64,000 nucleotides of DNA from Blautia coccoides (lineage in GTDB: Bacteria; Bacillota; Clostridia; Lachnospirales; Lachnospiraceae), in the NCBI RefSeq assembly GCF_034355335.1, contig NZ_CP136422.1:747001-811000 (forward strand). The letters run 5' to 3'. Position 1 is the first letter of the stretch. Every line of letters begins with the position of its first letter. Of this stretch, positions 39,538 to 48,771 are shown piece after piece. The position numbers and the translations under genes are program-made. The notes beneath the pieces were generated by a model. That model was not told the DNA's origin. It saw only the letters and a list, made by a program, of their open reading frames with translations, and made no database searches.

Positions 39538-41355
39538 TTAAGCCGCTAGAAAGGTATCTATACAATTCTGACGAATCTCTTCTCGGCTGTCTACATCAGC
39601 AGAAACAGAGGAGAGAACAGTAATATTTGCCGCTGCCTCAATGTCCTTGCATATCATATAAGACTGTACCCATGAGATTAATTCCCGTACTCCGCAGCAG
39701 CCGTCTGTAATCAGGTTCTGTCTGCAGTATTCCGATATGGATTTTACAATCCTGGCCATCGTCACAACAGCTGATTTGTCAGTACAACCGGTGATTCCCA
39801 GAACCCTGGCTACCAACGTATCCTCATCTGGCTCATCTATATCCATAATCAGGTTCATTCTTGAAATCACAGATTGGTTTATTCCTTTACATCCGGCATA
39901 TTCAATATTTGTGGTAACAACAATAATTGTGTCCGGATGCCTTGTGATGATTTCACCGTTTGGCAGTGTCACACAGTTACAACGATCCAGAAGCGAGTTG
40001 AGTCCAACCAATACTCCGGGATTTGCAATAACTGTCGGTTCCTGGACCTCAACTACCCAGCCATTACGTATTGCTTCTACAAGAGGTGTATCAACATAAC
40101 GGAAACTGGGCGAGTAGGAGAGTGCTGCTACAGGATCGCCTATATGATTCATATAGATTTCCCAGAGCATCTGTAGGATTTTATCCTCTGTCGCTGTTTC
40201 ATCGTAGACACCGGTTAATCTCTCATAAACGGTGACCGGATCCAGTAAGAGTTCCTGGACGGTTGGATGGTATCTGAAATCCACCTTTGAACAATTTTCA
40301 TCCCCCAAGTCCGGAAGAATCTGTCCAAGCAGATCCAATATCTCCGTGTTTGCTGAACAGGTAAAGCAGCAATAGGGCAGGTGAAGTCCTGCAGCTATTG
40401 CTTTGGCACCTTCTGTCTTTCCAGTACCGGAAGGACCACGTAATAAAAAATTACGCATGGGCTGTTGGCTCAATGTTGTTGCTTTAGCGTGTTCGCAAAT
40501 TAATTTTATTTCTTCTGGGATGATGTACCAGTCTGCAATAGACGGCACCATTGACTCTTCAGAGGGGCTAAGAATCCGTGTTTCGGTAAGCGGATATTTG
40601 GCAATAAAATCTTCAGGCTTGATAATATATTGAGGTTTTATATGAGTTTTCGGAGTGAAAACCTGAAACCGCCCTGAGATAACATTGGTTGGGGCATAAG
40701 TTCCATTTTCCACATTCATTGTTTTCAAAGGGGATATGGCACCAGAGCCGCTAATTTCAGCCCGCAAAGCAATGCCGCTTGTCAGAGAATCTCCGTATCG
40801 GAGCCTGCGGTAAAGGTTATCACAAAATATAGCAGCGACTTCAGCAGCAGCACGCAGGTCTACGTACCCATTGAGACGGTGCACCTTTAGTTTCTGGTAA
40901 TACTCATTACACTCTTCATCCTCTAAAGCAGTGGGGAGTAGCGCAAAGAATAAAGCAGCACCACTGTTTCCATCCTCCTTCAAAATATATTTATTTGGGG
41001 AGTTACTTTGATCTACAGGCTTATCATATCTTCCGGCAATAAACTTCCCGGTGAGACGGTTATAAACAACTGCGTGCAGTTCGCCCATACGGCTTGGATA
41101 CTCTGCGACTGTATAATTGTTACTTTGGCTTCCGATAGCGCCTTCAGGTTCTGTACCGTTCAGCGGAGCCTCAATATCCATAAAAGCCAGGACAGCCCGC
41201 AGCATGGAAGCGTGCAGAGTGCATTGCTTTTTAAGTTGCGAACAATATTTTGAGGCAAGATTCGTGAATCTTGGTGAATCAGAATAATCCTGGAAGGGTT
41301 CCGGAAGTTTTCTTTTATTGAAAGTCCAATTGGAAATTAATTTAGATGCAGACAT
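39538..41355 (-). CDS. MoxR-type AAA ATPase
   Basis: A 605-aa protein. Walker A GPSGTGKTEGAKAIA (about residue 307), Walker B-like TIIVVTTNIEYAG region and sensor segment INQSVISRMNLIMDI, as in MoxR/dynein-like AAA modules (PTVIANPGVLVGLNSLLDRC is the insert that precedes Walker B). The N-terminal 270 residues are a poorly conserved extension. It probably drives conformational change of a target together with the VWA protein. Confidence 0.85.
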   Translation of the reverse strand: MSASKLISNWTFNKRKLPEPFQDYSDSPRFTNLASKYCSQLKKQCTLHASMLRAVLAFMDIEAPLNGTEPEGAIGSQSNNYTVAEYPSRMGELHAVVYNRLTGKFIAGRYDKPVDQSNSPNKYILKEDGNSGAALFFALLPTALEDEECNEYYQKLKVHRLNGYVDLRAAAEVAAIFCDNLYRRLRYGDSLTSGIALRAEISGSGAISPLKTMNVENGTYAPTNVISGRFQVFTPKTHIKPQYIIKPEDFIAKYPLTETRILSPSEESMVPSIADWYIIPEEIKLICEHAKATTLSQQPMRNFLLRGPSGTGKTEGAKAIAAGLHLPYCCFTCSANTEILDLLGQILPDLGDENCSKVDFRYHPTVQELLLDPVTVYERLTGVYDETATEDKILQMLWEIYMNHIGDPVAALSYSPSFRYVDTPLVEAIRNGWVVEVQEPTVIANPGVLVGLNSLLDRCNCVTLPNGEIITRHPDTIIVVTTNIEYAGCKGINQSVISRMNLIMDIDEPDEDTLVARVLGITGCTDKSAVVTMARIVKSISEYCRQNLITDGCCGVRELISWVQSYMICKDIEAAANITVLSSVSADVDSREEIRQNCIDTFLAA

Positions 41356-41375
41356 AACTCAATCCTCCTTTATTG

Positions 41376-42134
41376 TCACCAGTTGATTTCCAGTCCAAAG
41401 TCTGTTGCCGTGGCATTTAATTCGTCCTCGTTCAAAATAGAAGCGAGTATGGTCCAGTATGGTTTCGGAGGGAAATATTCAAAAATATCTTTTACGTCTT
41501 TTTGGTCACCTTTAGTAATATAAAGTTCTCCTTGGCTACTGATATATAGCTTCTGATAGCCTTTGGGGTATACGTCCTGAATAACTTTGTCTAAAAGTGG
41601 CTTTCCAATTAAGTCATACCAAGACTGGGGATCAATCGAATTTTCTGTATCTGCCATTGTTTGTTTTCCCAGGGTCTCGATCATCATCATCTGCATATGG
41701 AGCTGTCCATATTGATCTACGTACAGTTCGGCATGGTTGAAATTATTCGTGCCTTTTGTCACAATACGTAAAAGAGTTCCTTCAACGAAATCATGAACAG
41801 AGGGTGTTTGCTCCCAATCCCAGGTAGCTTCTGGATAAGCGGACTTCAGTTTCCCGGTAATCCGATGGCTTATTTGGCATAGGAGAAATGTTTCCATCTG
41901 TTCATCTGCAGTAATTGTGGAACGCTTAGGCTTTTTTAGCCTGATTTTTTTCTTTAGTCTTTTAAATGGCATTAAGCGGGGGAAGAACAGCACAATCGTT
42001 CCTAATACACCCACGATAATCAGGCATAGCATCCAATAGCGGTTTTGGGGAGCTGGTATAAAGATGGCTAATAAAAATAACAGTAAGATAACCAGCCGCA
42101 AAAATATCATTTCCTGACTTTTTTTTCTTTTCAT
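41376..42134 (-). CDS. Membrane-anchored ICE protein, unknown
   Basis: A 252-aa protein with two N-terminal TM helices (LVILLLFLLAIFIPA and MLCLIIVGVLGTIVLFF), a basic linker, then a cytosolic domain of ~180 residues (VHDFVEGTLLRIVTKG, YLDQ-like strands). No family recognised. It precedes the AAA ATPase gene by 20 nt and follows the SSB terminator. Confidence 0.7.
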   Translation of the reverse strand: MKRKKSQEMIFLRLVILLLFLLAIFIPAPQNRYWMLCLIIVGVLGTIVLFFPRLMPFKRLKKKIRLKKPKRSTITADEQMETFLLCQISHRITGKLKSAYPEATWDWEQTPSVHDFVEGTLLRIVTKGTNNFNHAELYVDQYGQLHMQMMMIETLGKQTMADTENSIDPQSWYDLIGKPLLDKVIQDVYPKGYQKLYISSQGELYITKGDQKDVKDIFEYFPPKPYWTILASILNEDELNATATDFGLEINW

Positions 42135-42152
42135 AATGGAATCCTTTCTTTA

Positions 42153-42195
42153 AGAAAAAAAGAGGAACTGCTGAAAGTGTCTTTAGCAATTCCTC
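42153..42195 (-). terminator. Intrinsic terminator after ssb
   Basis: GAGGAATTGCT / AGCAGTTCCTC stem followed by TTTTTTTC on the minus strand. Confidence 0.85.
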
Positions 42196-42219
42196 GACTT
42201 TGATTTTATTAGTAATTGA

Positions 42220-42876
42220 TTATTTGAATGGAAGCTGTTGCGCTCCAGTGGGGTAATTTTCTGATACATTATTAAAATTACCTTGAGCCGGGGCAACAGG
42301 AGGCTGGGGTGGTTCCCCGTTATAATAACCTGTGTACCCAGGATTTGCCGGTGCCGCCTGTGTCTGATAATTCTGATAGGCGGAGTTTTGCTGTGGAGGA
42401 GCGCTGTAATTAGGTGCGGTGCCTTGCTGAGGAGTAGAACCGTTGTTAGGCGGAGCCATCCCTGGATTTGATGCGGGCATACCACCTGCATTATAATTGC
42501 CAGCAGGGGGATTGGCATTGGGTGCTGCCGGATTATTTTCTGTACGATTTGCAATTACAAACTGCCAGTCAGATACAGAAATTTTGGCATTTATGCCTGC
42601 CTGACCTTGTTTTTGACCTTTTTGGTAGATAAAAGACTGTAATTCCAGTGGGCCATAAATCCATAAGCAGGTTCCGCTTTTGACCTTTGCATTCAGAAGA
42701 CGCTGTCCCTGAAACTTGTTGAAATAACAATTGTAAAAAATGGTTTCATTCTCTCCCTTTTGGTTCCTCTGGGTAACAGCAACATCTAACAAAACATATT
42801 CACTTCCTCCGTTTTGAGCTTGCTGCATGACGGGGTCCTTTGTTGGTCTCCCCATGATGTGAATGATTGATGACAT
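42220..42876 (-). CDS. ssb: Single-stranded DNA-binding protein
   Basis: A 218-aa protein starting MSSIIHIMGRPTKDPVM, where AAGGAG is 7 nt upstream; the longer frame to 42948 is not needed. The OB fold (residues 1-110: IFYNCYFNKFQGQRLLNAKV, LWIYGPLELQSFIYQKG) is followed by a Pro/Gly/Asn/Gln-rich tail. The end PTGAQQLPFK resembles the protein-interaction tip. It protects ssDNA during conjugative transfer and replication. Confidence 0.88.
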   Translation of the reverse strand: MSSIIHIMGRPTKDPVMQQAQNGGSEYVLLDVAVTQRNQKGENETIFYNCYFNKFQGQRLLNAKVKSGTCLWIYGPLELQSFIYQKGQKQGQAGINAKISVSDWQFVIANRTENNPAAPNANPPAGNYNAGGMPASNPGMAPPNNGSTPQQGTAPNYSAPPQQNSAYQNYQTQAAPANPGYTGYYNGEPPQPPVAPAQGNFNNVSENYPTGAQQLPFK

Positions 42877-42902
42877 ACATTTCTCCTTTCTGCCGCTTTG
42901 GG

Positions 42903-43058
42903 CTATAAAAAATTGTGAAATAAAAAAAGTGCCATTATGAAACCGCATAATACGGCTAACATAATGACACTAATTTCCAAACTTAAACTTCGTGTGTCCC
43001 GGATGAATGGTCCGGACTCCCGCATTGGGGATAACACAAATCTTATATACAGGTACAT
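42903..43058 (-). CDS. Possible small membrane protein (51 aa)
   Basis: Begins MYLYIRFVLSPMRESGPF; a single strong TM helix (ISVIMLAVLCGFIMALFLF) at the C-terminus. No ribosome site, so support is weak. Confidence 0.3.
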   Translation of the reverse strand: MYLYIRFVLSPMRESGPFIRDTRSLSLEISVIMLAVLCGFIMALFLFHNFL

Positions 43059-43105
43059 AATAACACAAGATATTGATATAGTCAAATAAAAAACACAATA
43101 TATAG

Positions 43106-44017
43106 TTAAAAGTATGATTTGTTGATAAAATCTTTCAGGCTGGTGCATACCTCATCATAAGAGACAGGTTGAAACAAAAGTCCTTTTGTAATGGTTTCAT
43201 AATCCTCTTTATAAATTTCTCTTTCCAATATTTCAGTTAATAACTTCAGGATTTCTATCCCTTCTTTGGCAGAGGGGCAGTTTGGAAGAGGTTCCCGCAG
43301 CTGCCGTACCTCCTTTACCAACGCTGGAAAAGAATCTGCTAGAGAAACGGTCTGTAAAATCTTGTGTATATCATATAAATGCCGGGAATGTCTTGAAATT
43401 TGACCATCCAAATAGTAATCACAAATAGCAAATATTTTATCGATCAGTGTGCGTTCAATTTCTTGGGTGATAATGGGAAAGGGTAACAGCTGGTATTCTT
43501 CAGCTACGTTATGAAGACCTTCATTATCAAGAAATTTATGTAAATAGCTGTCAACTGGGCGCTGACAGGTGGGAAAGGGGAGCAGGGCAACATAGGTTTC
43601 GATTACCAGCTCCGGTTTTAAAACTGTCTGGATACCGAACTGGCTGGAATAGGCTGCTTTGTAGCAATTATAATTACGCCGGCTTCGTGTCTCCTCAAGA
43701 TTGGATATACAAAAGCCAAGAGCCTCTATGGATTCTATAACCCCCTTCTTTAAACGGCGTTTCCTGCTCTCACCAGGGACACCGGATGAAGCAGTATAGG
43801 AAAGATCGATGTCTTCAGAAAATCGGTCGATTAGTTGATAACACTTGGAAAGTGAGGTGCCTCCTTTGAATACCATATCAGGAATACGGTTGGAGAGTTC
43901 ACGCAAGACCAGCGTAACATAATAATCTTTTTCTATGATATAAGCTGGTATGTGAAAAACATCTGAAGCTCCGCCGATTAGTTCTTCAAAAGTTTCTTTA
44001 TCCTCATGTAAAAGCAT
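43106..44017 (-). CDS. abiEii: AbiEii/AbiGii nucleotidyltransferase toxin
   Basis: A 303-aa protein. KGGTSLSKCY followed by FSEDIDLSY is the nucleotidyltransferase motif of type IV toxin AbiEii (GSx10DxD-like). Overlaps the antitoxin gene by 14 nt. The AbiE system gives phage defence by abortive infection and stabilises mobile elements. Confidence 0.88.
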   Translation of the reverse strand: MLLHEDKETFEELIGGASDVFHIPAYIIEKDYYVTLVLRELSNRIPDMVFKGGTSLSKCYQLIDRFSEDIDLSYTASSGVPGESRKRRLKKGVIESIEALGFCISNLEETRSRRNYNCYKAAYSSQFGIQTVLKPELVIETYVALLPFPTCQRPVDSYLHKFLDNEGLHNVAEEYQLLPFPIITQEIERTLIDKIFAICDYYLDGQISRHSRHLYDIHKILQTVSLADSFPALVKEVRQLREPLPNCPSAKEGIEILKLLTEILEREIYKEDYETITKGLLFQPVSYDEVCTSLKDFINKSYF

Positions 44018-44627
44018 AGATAATCCTCCATTCTATAAGTTTTTTGGCAGTATAGCCAGTCATCGCTGGTACAACAGAGGATAAATCCTCTTGTGTAAAG
44101 CCGCTTCCACGGACATAATTTATCAAAATCTGGATGGTTTCTTTCTGAGACAACTCGGAATATTTTTCCGCTTGGTTCACAGCATCCAAAAATTGTAATA
44201 CTGCAGCATTTTGCGGAGTTACAGTTATTGCTGGACGTTTGATCCGAACGGTCAGATTACCAATGGTGACTGTGCGGCCATTTGTAGATTCCTTATTGGT
44301 AACAATCTCAATAGTGGCAGGCATCTGCGTTGTAAGACCAAGCTGATTCGCAAAAATTGCCCCAGTAAAATAACCAAAGGTGTCTAAACTGTTTTGGATG
44401 TATTTTCGGGAAATTACTTTCTGGGGGTCCAAATAACTTTTTTTCAGTATTCTGGATTTTTTCGGAAAATAGTAGATACCTGTATCGTAGCGTACAAGCT
44501 GTCCATTCTTTACTAGACGAGTAATATATTGGCGCAGGGCATTGTCTGTCATTTTATCGAATTTCAATTCATTAACAAAAATAGGTTCATTGTAGCCATA
44601 GGTTTCCTTCAAATAATTTTCCAACAT
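44004..44627 (-). CDS. abiEi: AbiEi-type antitoxin (winged helix, DUF6088-like)
   Basis: A 207-aa protein starting MLENYLKETYGYNEPIF at 44627, the start with an AGGAG site 11 nt upstream; an upstream in-frame ATG at 44654 is possible. N-terminal winged helix (LRQYITRLVKNGQLVRYDTGIYY), then a C-terminal domain. It represses its own operon and neutralises AbiEii. Confidence 0.82.
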   Translation of the reverse strand: MLENYLKETYGYNEPIFVNELKFDKMTDNALRQYITRLVKNGQLVRYDTGIYYFPKKSRILKKSYLDPQKVISRKYIQNSLDTFGYFTGAIFANQLGLTTQMPATIEIVTNKESTNGRTVTIGNLTVRIKRPAITVTPQNAAVLQFLDAVNQAEKYSELSQKETIQILINYVRGSGFTQEDLSSVVPAMTGYTAKKLIEWRIIYAFT

Positions 44628-44726
44628 GATAGCATCCACTCCTTTCACCTCCATAATACAATATTTATATAAAGAATGTCAAATAATATTACATATTATG
44701 GACGGAAAAATTAGGATCTATACTAT

Positions 44727-45971
44727 CTATTTTGCCTTCAGGAAAGATTCAGGGTAGATAATATGCTCTGCCACCGGATCCAAATTGGCAAGTAATGGGT
44801 CCAGGAGCATGATTCCACGCTGAATAGAGAAATGACCGAATCGGTTTCGGATAATATCAATAGTACGTTCTAAATCTTCCTGTTTTTGACGTTTGACTGC
44901 TTCATCTAAGAAGGATAGCTGGCAGTATTCCTGGGTGATTAAATTAATAGCACGGACACCTAAGCTTCGTATGGGTTTCGCTGGTTTGTTTTTTTGAAAC
45001 AGGGAATAAGCTTTTGTAAAAATATCGTGTGCTGTACAGCTAGGAAGAGGCAGACGCCCCTGACGTTCAAAGGATAAGAGTGAATTATCACGTATTTGTA
45101 TTTGGACGCCCCGACAGTAAAATCGTTCCTGACGCATACGTTCAGCAACGCTTTCGGACAAGATATATAAAATAATCTTGACATCATCATCTGTAATCAG
45201 ATCACGGGGGGCTGTGGTACTATTACCTATGGTCTTAATCACACGGCGGGTACCTGCCTTGCTTACAGGAGACGAATCCATTCCATTAGCGAATGCCCAA
45301 ATCATTAATCCATTTTTGCCTAAAATCTGTTCCAGAAAAGCTGGGTTACATTTTGCGAGGTCACCGATGGTGCTGATGCCATAGTTTAAGAGTTTTTTGT
45401 AAGTTGCGTGTCCTACATATAGGAGCAAATTGGCAGGCAGATGCCAGATTTTTTGGCGAAAATCATCTCCTATTATCGTAGTAGCATCTGGCTTTTTTAA
45501 ATCACTTCCGAGTTTAGCAAAAACTTTATTGTAAGATACGCCTATGCTTACAGTCAGATTTAGTTCCTGTTTGATGCGCTCTCGAATTGTATTTGCTATC
45601 TGTTCGCCGCTGCCAAATAATCTATAGCTTTCGGAAACATCTAACCAACATTCATCTAATCCGAAGGATTCAATTTTGTCCGTGTAATCTTCATAGATTT
45701 CATGTGCCATTTGCGAATAGCGTATATAACGGTCATAGTGGGCTTCTGTAAAAATAATGTCCGGACATTTCTGCCTGGCCATCCACAAAGGATCCCCTGT
45801 TTTGATATTATAATGCTTCGCCTCATAATTCTTGGCGAGAATAATCCCATGTCTCGCTTCTGCATCGCCGACTACTGCCATGGGTTTTCCACGAAGGGCA
45901 GGGTTATACAGACATTCTACGGAAGCATAGAAATTATTCATATCAGAATGCAAAATGGTATTATGTGCCAT
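44727..45971 (-). CDS. dinB: Y-family DNA polymerase (DinB/UmuC type)
   Basis: A 414-aa protein with HSDMNNFYASVE (catalytic Asp), GIILAKNYEAKHYNI, ESFGLDECWLDVSES (catalytic D-E), an HhH region (LLNYGISTIGDLAKCNP) and a little-finger domain. No clear beta-clamp motif at the end. ICE-borne error-prone polymerases of this type are known in Firmicutes and may help repair during transfer. No SOS box was seen upstream. Confidence 0.88.
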   Translation of the reverse strand: MAHNTILHSDMNNFYASVECLYNPALRGKPMAVVGDAEARHGIILAKNYEAKHYNIKTGDPLWMARQKCPDIIFTEAHYDRYIRYSQMAHEIYEDYTDKIESFGLDECWLDVSESYRLFGSGEQIANTIRERIKQELNLTVSIGVSYNKVFAKLGSDLKKPDATTIIGDDFRQKIWHLPANLLLYVGHATYKKLLNYGISTIGDLAKCNPAFLEQILGKNGLMIWAFANGMDSSPVSKAGTRRVIKTIGNSTTAPRDLITDDDVKIILYILSESVAERMRQERFYCRGVQIQIRDNSLLSFERQGRLPLPSCTAHDIFTKAYSLFQKNKPAKPIRSLGVRAINLITQEYCQLSFLDEAVKRQKQEDLERTIDIIRNRFGHFSIQRGIMLLDPLLANLDPVAEHIIYPESFLKAK

Positions 45972-46066
45972 GCCAGTACCTTACCTTTGACCAGTATTTT
46001 ATAGTAGTATATGTGTTAATCAAAGGAATATAGATAAAAGACTTAAAAGCTTTATGATTTGAGAAT

Positions 46067-46097
46067 GGCGCTGCTGCAAAGCAAAAGCAGCAGCGCC
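46067..46097 (-). terminator. 11-bp GC-rich hairpin after the 146-aa gene
   Basis: GGCGCTGCTGC / GCAGCAGCGCC with 9-nt loop, 12 nt after the stop. Lacks a U-tract on either strand, so it may stabilise mRNA ends instead. Confidence 0.55.
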
Positions 46098-46109
46098 AGA
46101 AAATATAGT

Positions 46110-46550
46110 TTACTTCACAGGGATCGTGGAGGAAAGTTCCTCAATCCCCAAATAGTTTTGAAGCGATTGTGAGATGTCCTCTGTATTAGATGAGGTATGT
46201 GAGGGCAAGCGAAAATATAAGCGGTAACGATGTCCTATGAGTAATTTTACACGCTTATCTAACATAAATTGGTGTTCACATTCATTTTTATCCTTGAAGG
46301 TGACTTGTTGAGTTTTTTTTAGTAAGGAATAATTTCTTTTTATACAGAGACCCTCCAAGGTTTGATAAGAATTGGTGCGGATGAGGCGGTAAAGGAGAAA
46401 ACATCGGAGAAAGCAGCAGATTCCTATGATTACACTCATATATAATAAAAGCTTATCATGAAAATGCAGCCCAAAGGCTCCTCCCAATATGATGCAAAAA
46501 ACCCCGATTGCCCATTGGACAATCAGCTTTGACAATAATAATCCTGACAT
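46110..46550 (-). CDS. Membrane protein (146 aa), unknown
   Basis: Starts MSGLLLSKLIVQWAIG at 46550 with AAAGGAG 6 nt upstream. Two TM helices (LIVQWAIGVFCIILGGAFG and LLYMSVIIGICCFLRCFLLY), then a cytosolic tail of ~90 residues with a beta-rich stretch. No family recognised. Confidence 0.65.
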   Translation of the reverse strand: MSGLLLSKLIVQWAIGVFCIILGGAFGLHFHDKLLLYMSVIIGICCFLRCFLLYRLIRTNSYQTLEGLCIKRNYSLLKKTQQVTFKDKNECEHQFMLDKRVKLLIGHRYRLYFRLPSHTSSNTEDISQSLQNYLGIEELSSTIPVK

Positions 46551-46586
46551 GAAAACTCCTTTCTGGTTCAAGTGTGATATAGTTTG

Positions 46587-47276
46587 TTATTTGTGCTGGA
46601 ATAGAATTTGTCGGTTTAAATATAGATTTCCAATTGCTTGTAATACTGGCAGCTGCAAATGGTGAATTTGGGCATCTTCAGCCAACGTCCGGTAAGTGAC
46701 ACTTTCATTATTATAAAGCTCATCCAATGCATCTAAAAGTTTTCCCGGTTTATGAATCTTGTTATCAAAGCAGGAGAGCAGTTCTGCAGTTGATAGTGGT
46801 ACTCGTGCTGACAATTTGAGAACCATTTTTTCAAGTGGAGGAATCGCTCTCTTGTGAAAGCATCGAGGAAGGGCGGTGAGCGGCAGTTTGCCTGTAAAGG
46901 ATAATTTTAGACTTGTGAACAGGCGGATTATGCAGCTATCCTTTACAGGGTGGATATATAATTCTCCGAGAAGCTGATACAATGCATCAATACCGGTTAG
47001 CCCCGTTCCTTTAACAATTAATCCGCGGAGAAGCAGTCGATTCAAACTGCCTGCAAATGTCTGTGCATCCGGATGTTTCATACCTGACCTATACTTAGCA
47101 TATAGTTGTTCCAGCTCATGTGCATGCAGAATCTGGAAGGCGAGACAGCTCCAAATGGTAAGCTCATGTTCGGACAGCCGGTATTCCTGCCCATTATTTA
47201 TAATGGCTGGTGTAGGAATACCTTCTGCAGTTTTTGTCATTTTTAAATATCCTACGGTTGTGTATAATGTCAACAT
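46587..47276 (-). CDS. ICE protein of 229 aa, unknown
   Basis: Begins MLTLYTTVGYLKMTKTAEGI. The middle (LTIWSCLAFQILHAHELEQL) is helical, with winged-helix-like pieces (LPLTALPRCFHKRAIPP, VPLSTAELLSCFDNKIHKPG). It may be a regulator. Starts just downstream of the sigma-like gene. Confidence 0.6.
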   Translation of the reverse strand: MLTLYTTVGYLKMTKTAEGIPTPAIINNGQEYRLSEHELTIWSCLAFQILHAHELEQLYAKYRSGMKHPDAQTFAGSLNRLLLRGLIVKGTGLTGIDALYQLLGELYIHPVKDSCIIRLFTSLKLSFTGKLPLTALPRCFHKRAIPPLEKMVLKLSARVPLSTAELLSCFDNKIHKPGKLLDALDELYNNESVTYRTLAEDAQIHHLQLPVLQAIGNLYLNRQILFQHK

Positions 47277-47296
47277 ATCGTTCTCTCCTCACTTAT

Positions 47297-47875
47297 TCAA
47301 TTTAACAGGGCGTAAAGTTGTTTGTCACAACGCAGCTTGGCGGCAGCTTTACTCTTCCATGCACGTATGTGATTAGCAGGTACACCGAAATGCTGTGCAA
47401 TATCTGTACTGTTATATCCTTTTGCGGTCAACAATAAAGTGGCAATTCCTTTACTCATGATTCCAGTATTCTGCTTTTCCAGCATCATCAAATAGGCATC
47501 TGTCTCTGCTTCGCATATTTCAGATTCCGGGTTTCCTGTGCCTGAACGCAGTAAAGTTTCAAATGAGATTTCGTCTGTATCTGTCAAGGTTTCGGACAAG
47601 GAACAGGTTCGTTGGTGATAGCGCATTGCCAAACGATATTGATCCAGTAAAGCATTGCGTATGACTGTTTTTGCATATGGTTCAAATGGACGCCCATCGT
47701 CAAAACGCATCGCTGCTTTACATAGTGCTAGGCACCCTACTTGATAAAGTTCATCCGCATTCATCTCTGGCATAGATGAATTGCTTATAGACAATCCACG
47801 TATGACTTTAGTTACCAAGTGCAGATTCTTTTCGACAAGAGCTTGCCAAGTTGTAGGCACATACTCTGTTTTCAT
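47297..47875 (-). CDS. Sigma-70 family factor, second ICE copy
   Basis: A 192-aa protein starting MKTEYVPTTWQALVEKN. Region 2 (DELYQVGCLALCKAAMRFDD, then FEPYAKTVIRNALLDQYR) and region 4 HTH (GYNSTDIAQHFGVPANHIRAW) are visible. It lies 15 nt after the zinc-finger gene. A second ICE-encoded sigma-like factor besides 35342-35878. Confidence 0.8.
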   Translation of the reverse strand: MKTEYVPTTWQALVEKNLHLVTKVIRGLSISNSSMPEMNADELYQVGCLALCKAAMRFDDGRPFEPYAKTVIRNALLDQYRLAMRYHQRTCSLSETLTDTDEISFETLLRSGTGNPESEICEAETDAYLMMLEKQNTGIMSKGIATLLLTAKGYNSTDIAQHFGVPANHIRAWKSKAAAKLRCDKQLYALLN

Positions 47876-47890
47876 TTGCCACACCACCTT

Positions 47891-48304
47891 TCATCCTATT
47901 GCAGCGTGGAGCAGTTTGCGGTTATTCTTTAATACTTTTTTCGATTCCTGAATGAGCTGGTTACAACGGTATATGTCAAAGTTACCGATGTGCATCTCCT
48001 CCATAGGTATCCCCAGTTTATCGGATGCCCAGGAATAAGCTTGGTTACGGGAAAAAATACCATTTAACCAAATCTGATCGAAAACCTGGTGTGCCTGTAT
48101 ACGTTTTTGACGCAGGCTTTTATTAGCTAAAGTTCCATTTGGGCGTATTGTGCCGGGTTTTACGCCTACATGGGCATCACATGTGGGATACCTGGAACAG
48201 ACATAAACCTTACCCTGCCTTGCCCCAGGACCGTAAACATAGGAAGAATCTTTTAATATAGCTGCACTGCCACAGTAGGGACAGCGGATGGATTTGCTTT
48301 TCAA
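47891..48304 (-). CDS. DUF3268-type zinc-finger protein
   Basis: A 137-aa protein. N-terminal zinc ribbon CPYCGSA with CSRYPTCDAHVG, the DUF3268 zinc-finger layout, then a helical region. Such proteins are common in Firmicutes ICEs and phages next to sigma-like genes. Probably binds nucleic acid. Confidence 0.8.
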   Translation of the reverse strand: MKSKSIRCPYCGSAAILKDSSYVYGPGARQGKVYVCSRYPTCDAHVGVKPGTIRPNGTLANKSLRQKRIQAHQVFDQIWLNGIFSRNQAYSWASDKLGIPMEEMHIGNFDIYRCNQLIQESKKVLKNNRKLLHAAIG

Positions 48305-48450
48305 TATTCGTCACCTCTTTCTTAATATCTGCTGTACGTATTGGTTTACGTATTTTCTACTTACATTTTAAATAGTAAGACAGCGGCTGCACAGAGATTG
48401 AGGCGTAAAACCAATGCAGGATAAGTACCAAATCCTTTAAAATGTAAATT

Positions 48451-48690
48451 TTAGTATTCAGGATAAAAAATAGCCTTAATCAATGGAAACAGTATGCTGT
48501 CTGAAAAACGGCTGTAATTAATTCCTGTAAAAATGAACTTATCCAGGAAGTAACGAGTCATAAATAAAATAACCAAAGCTATACAAAAGCGGTAAATCAG
48601 TCGGTGTTTACGGGGATTTAACCGCCGGGGAAAAAGTTGCATGCCAGAATAAATGCCATAGGCAGAAATATGAAATTTTTTAGTATCCAA
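48451..48690 (-). CDS. Small membrane protein (79 aa), unknown
   Basis: Begins MDTKKFHISAYGIYSGMQ. One TM segment (FCIALVILFMTRYFLDKFIF). No strong ribosome site. The gap up to 48304 holds no other gene. Confidence 0.45.
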   Translation of the reverse strand: MDTKKFHISAYGIYSGMQLFPRRLNPRKHRLIYRFCIALVILFMTRYFLDKFIFTGINYSRFSDSILFPLIKAIFYPEY

Positions 48691-48771
48691 TCGATTATCA
48701 AAATTATTTTAATGAACATAGTTGACACCTCCTCATAGTATTCATTACGCCTTAATGCGGAAATGCGCAAC

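Noticed and set aside
42183..42554. 123-aa ORF on the minus strand
   Set aside because: Out-of-frame reading of the repetitive Pro/Gly/Gln tail of SSB.
43059..43148. Longer start for the small membrane ORF at 42903
   Set aside because: Would overlap the AbiEii gene by 43 nt and has no ribosome site.
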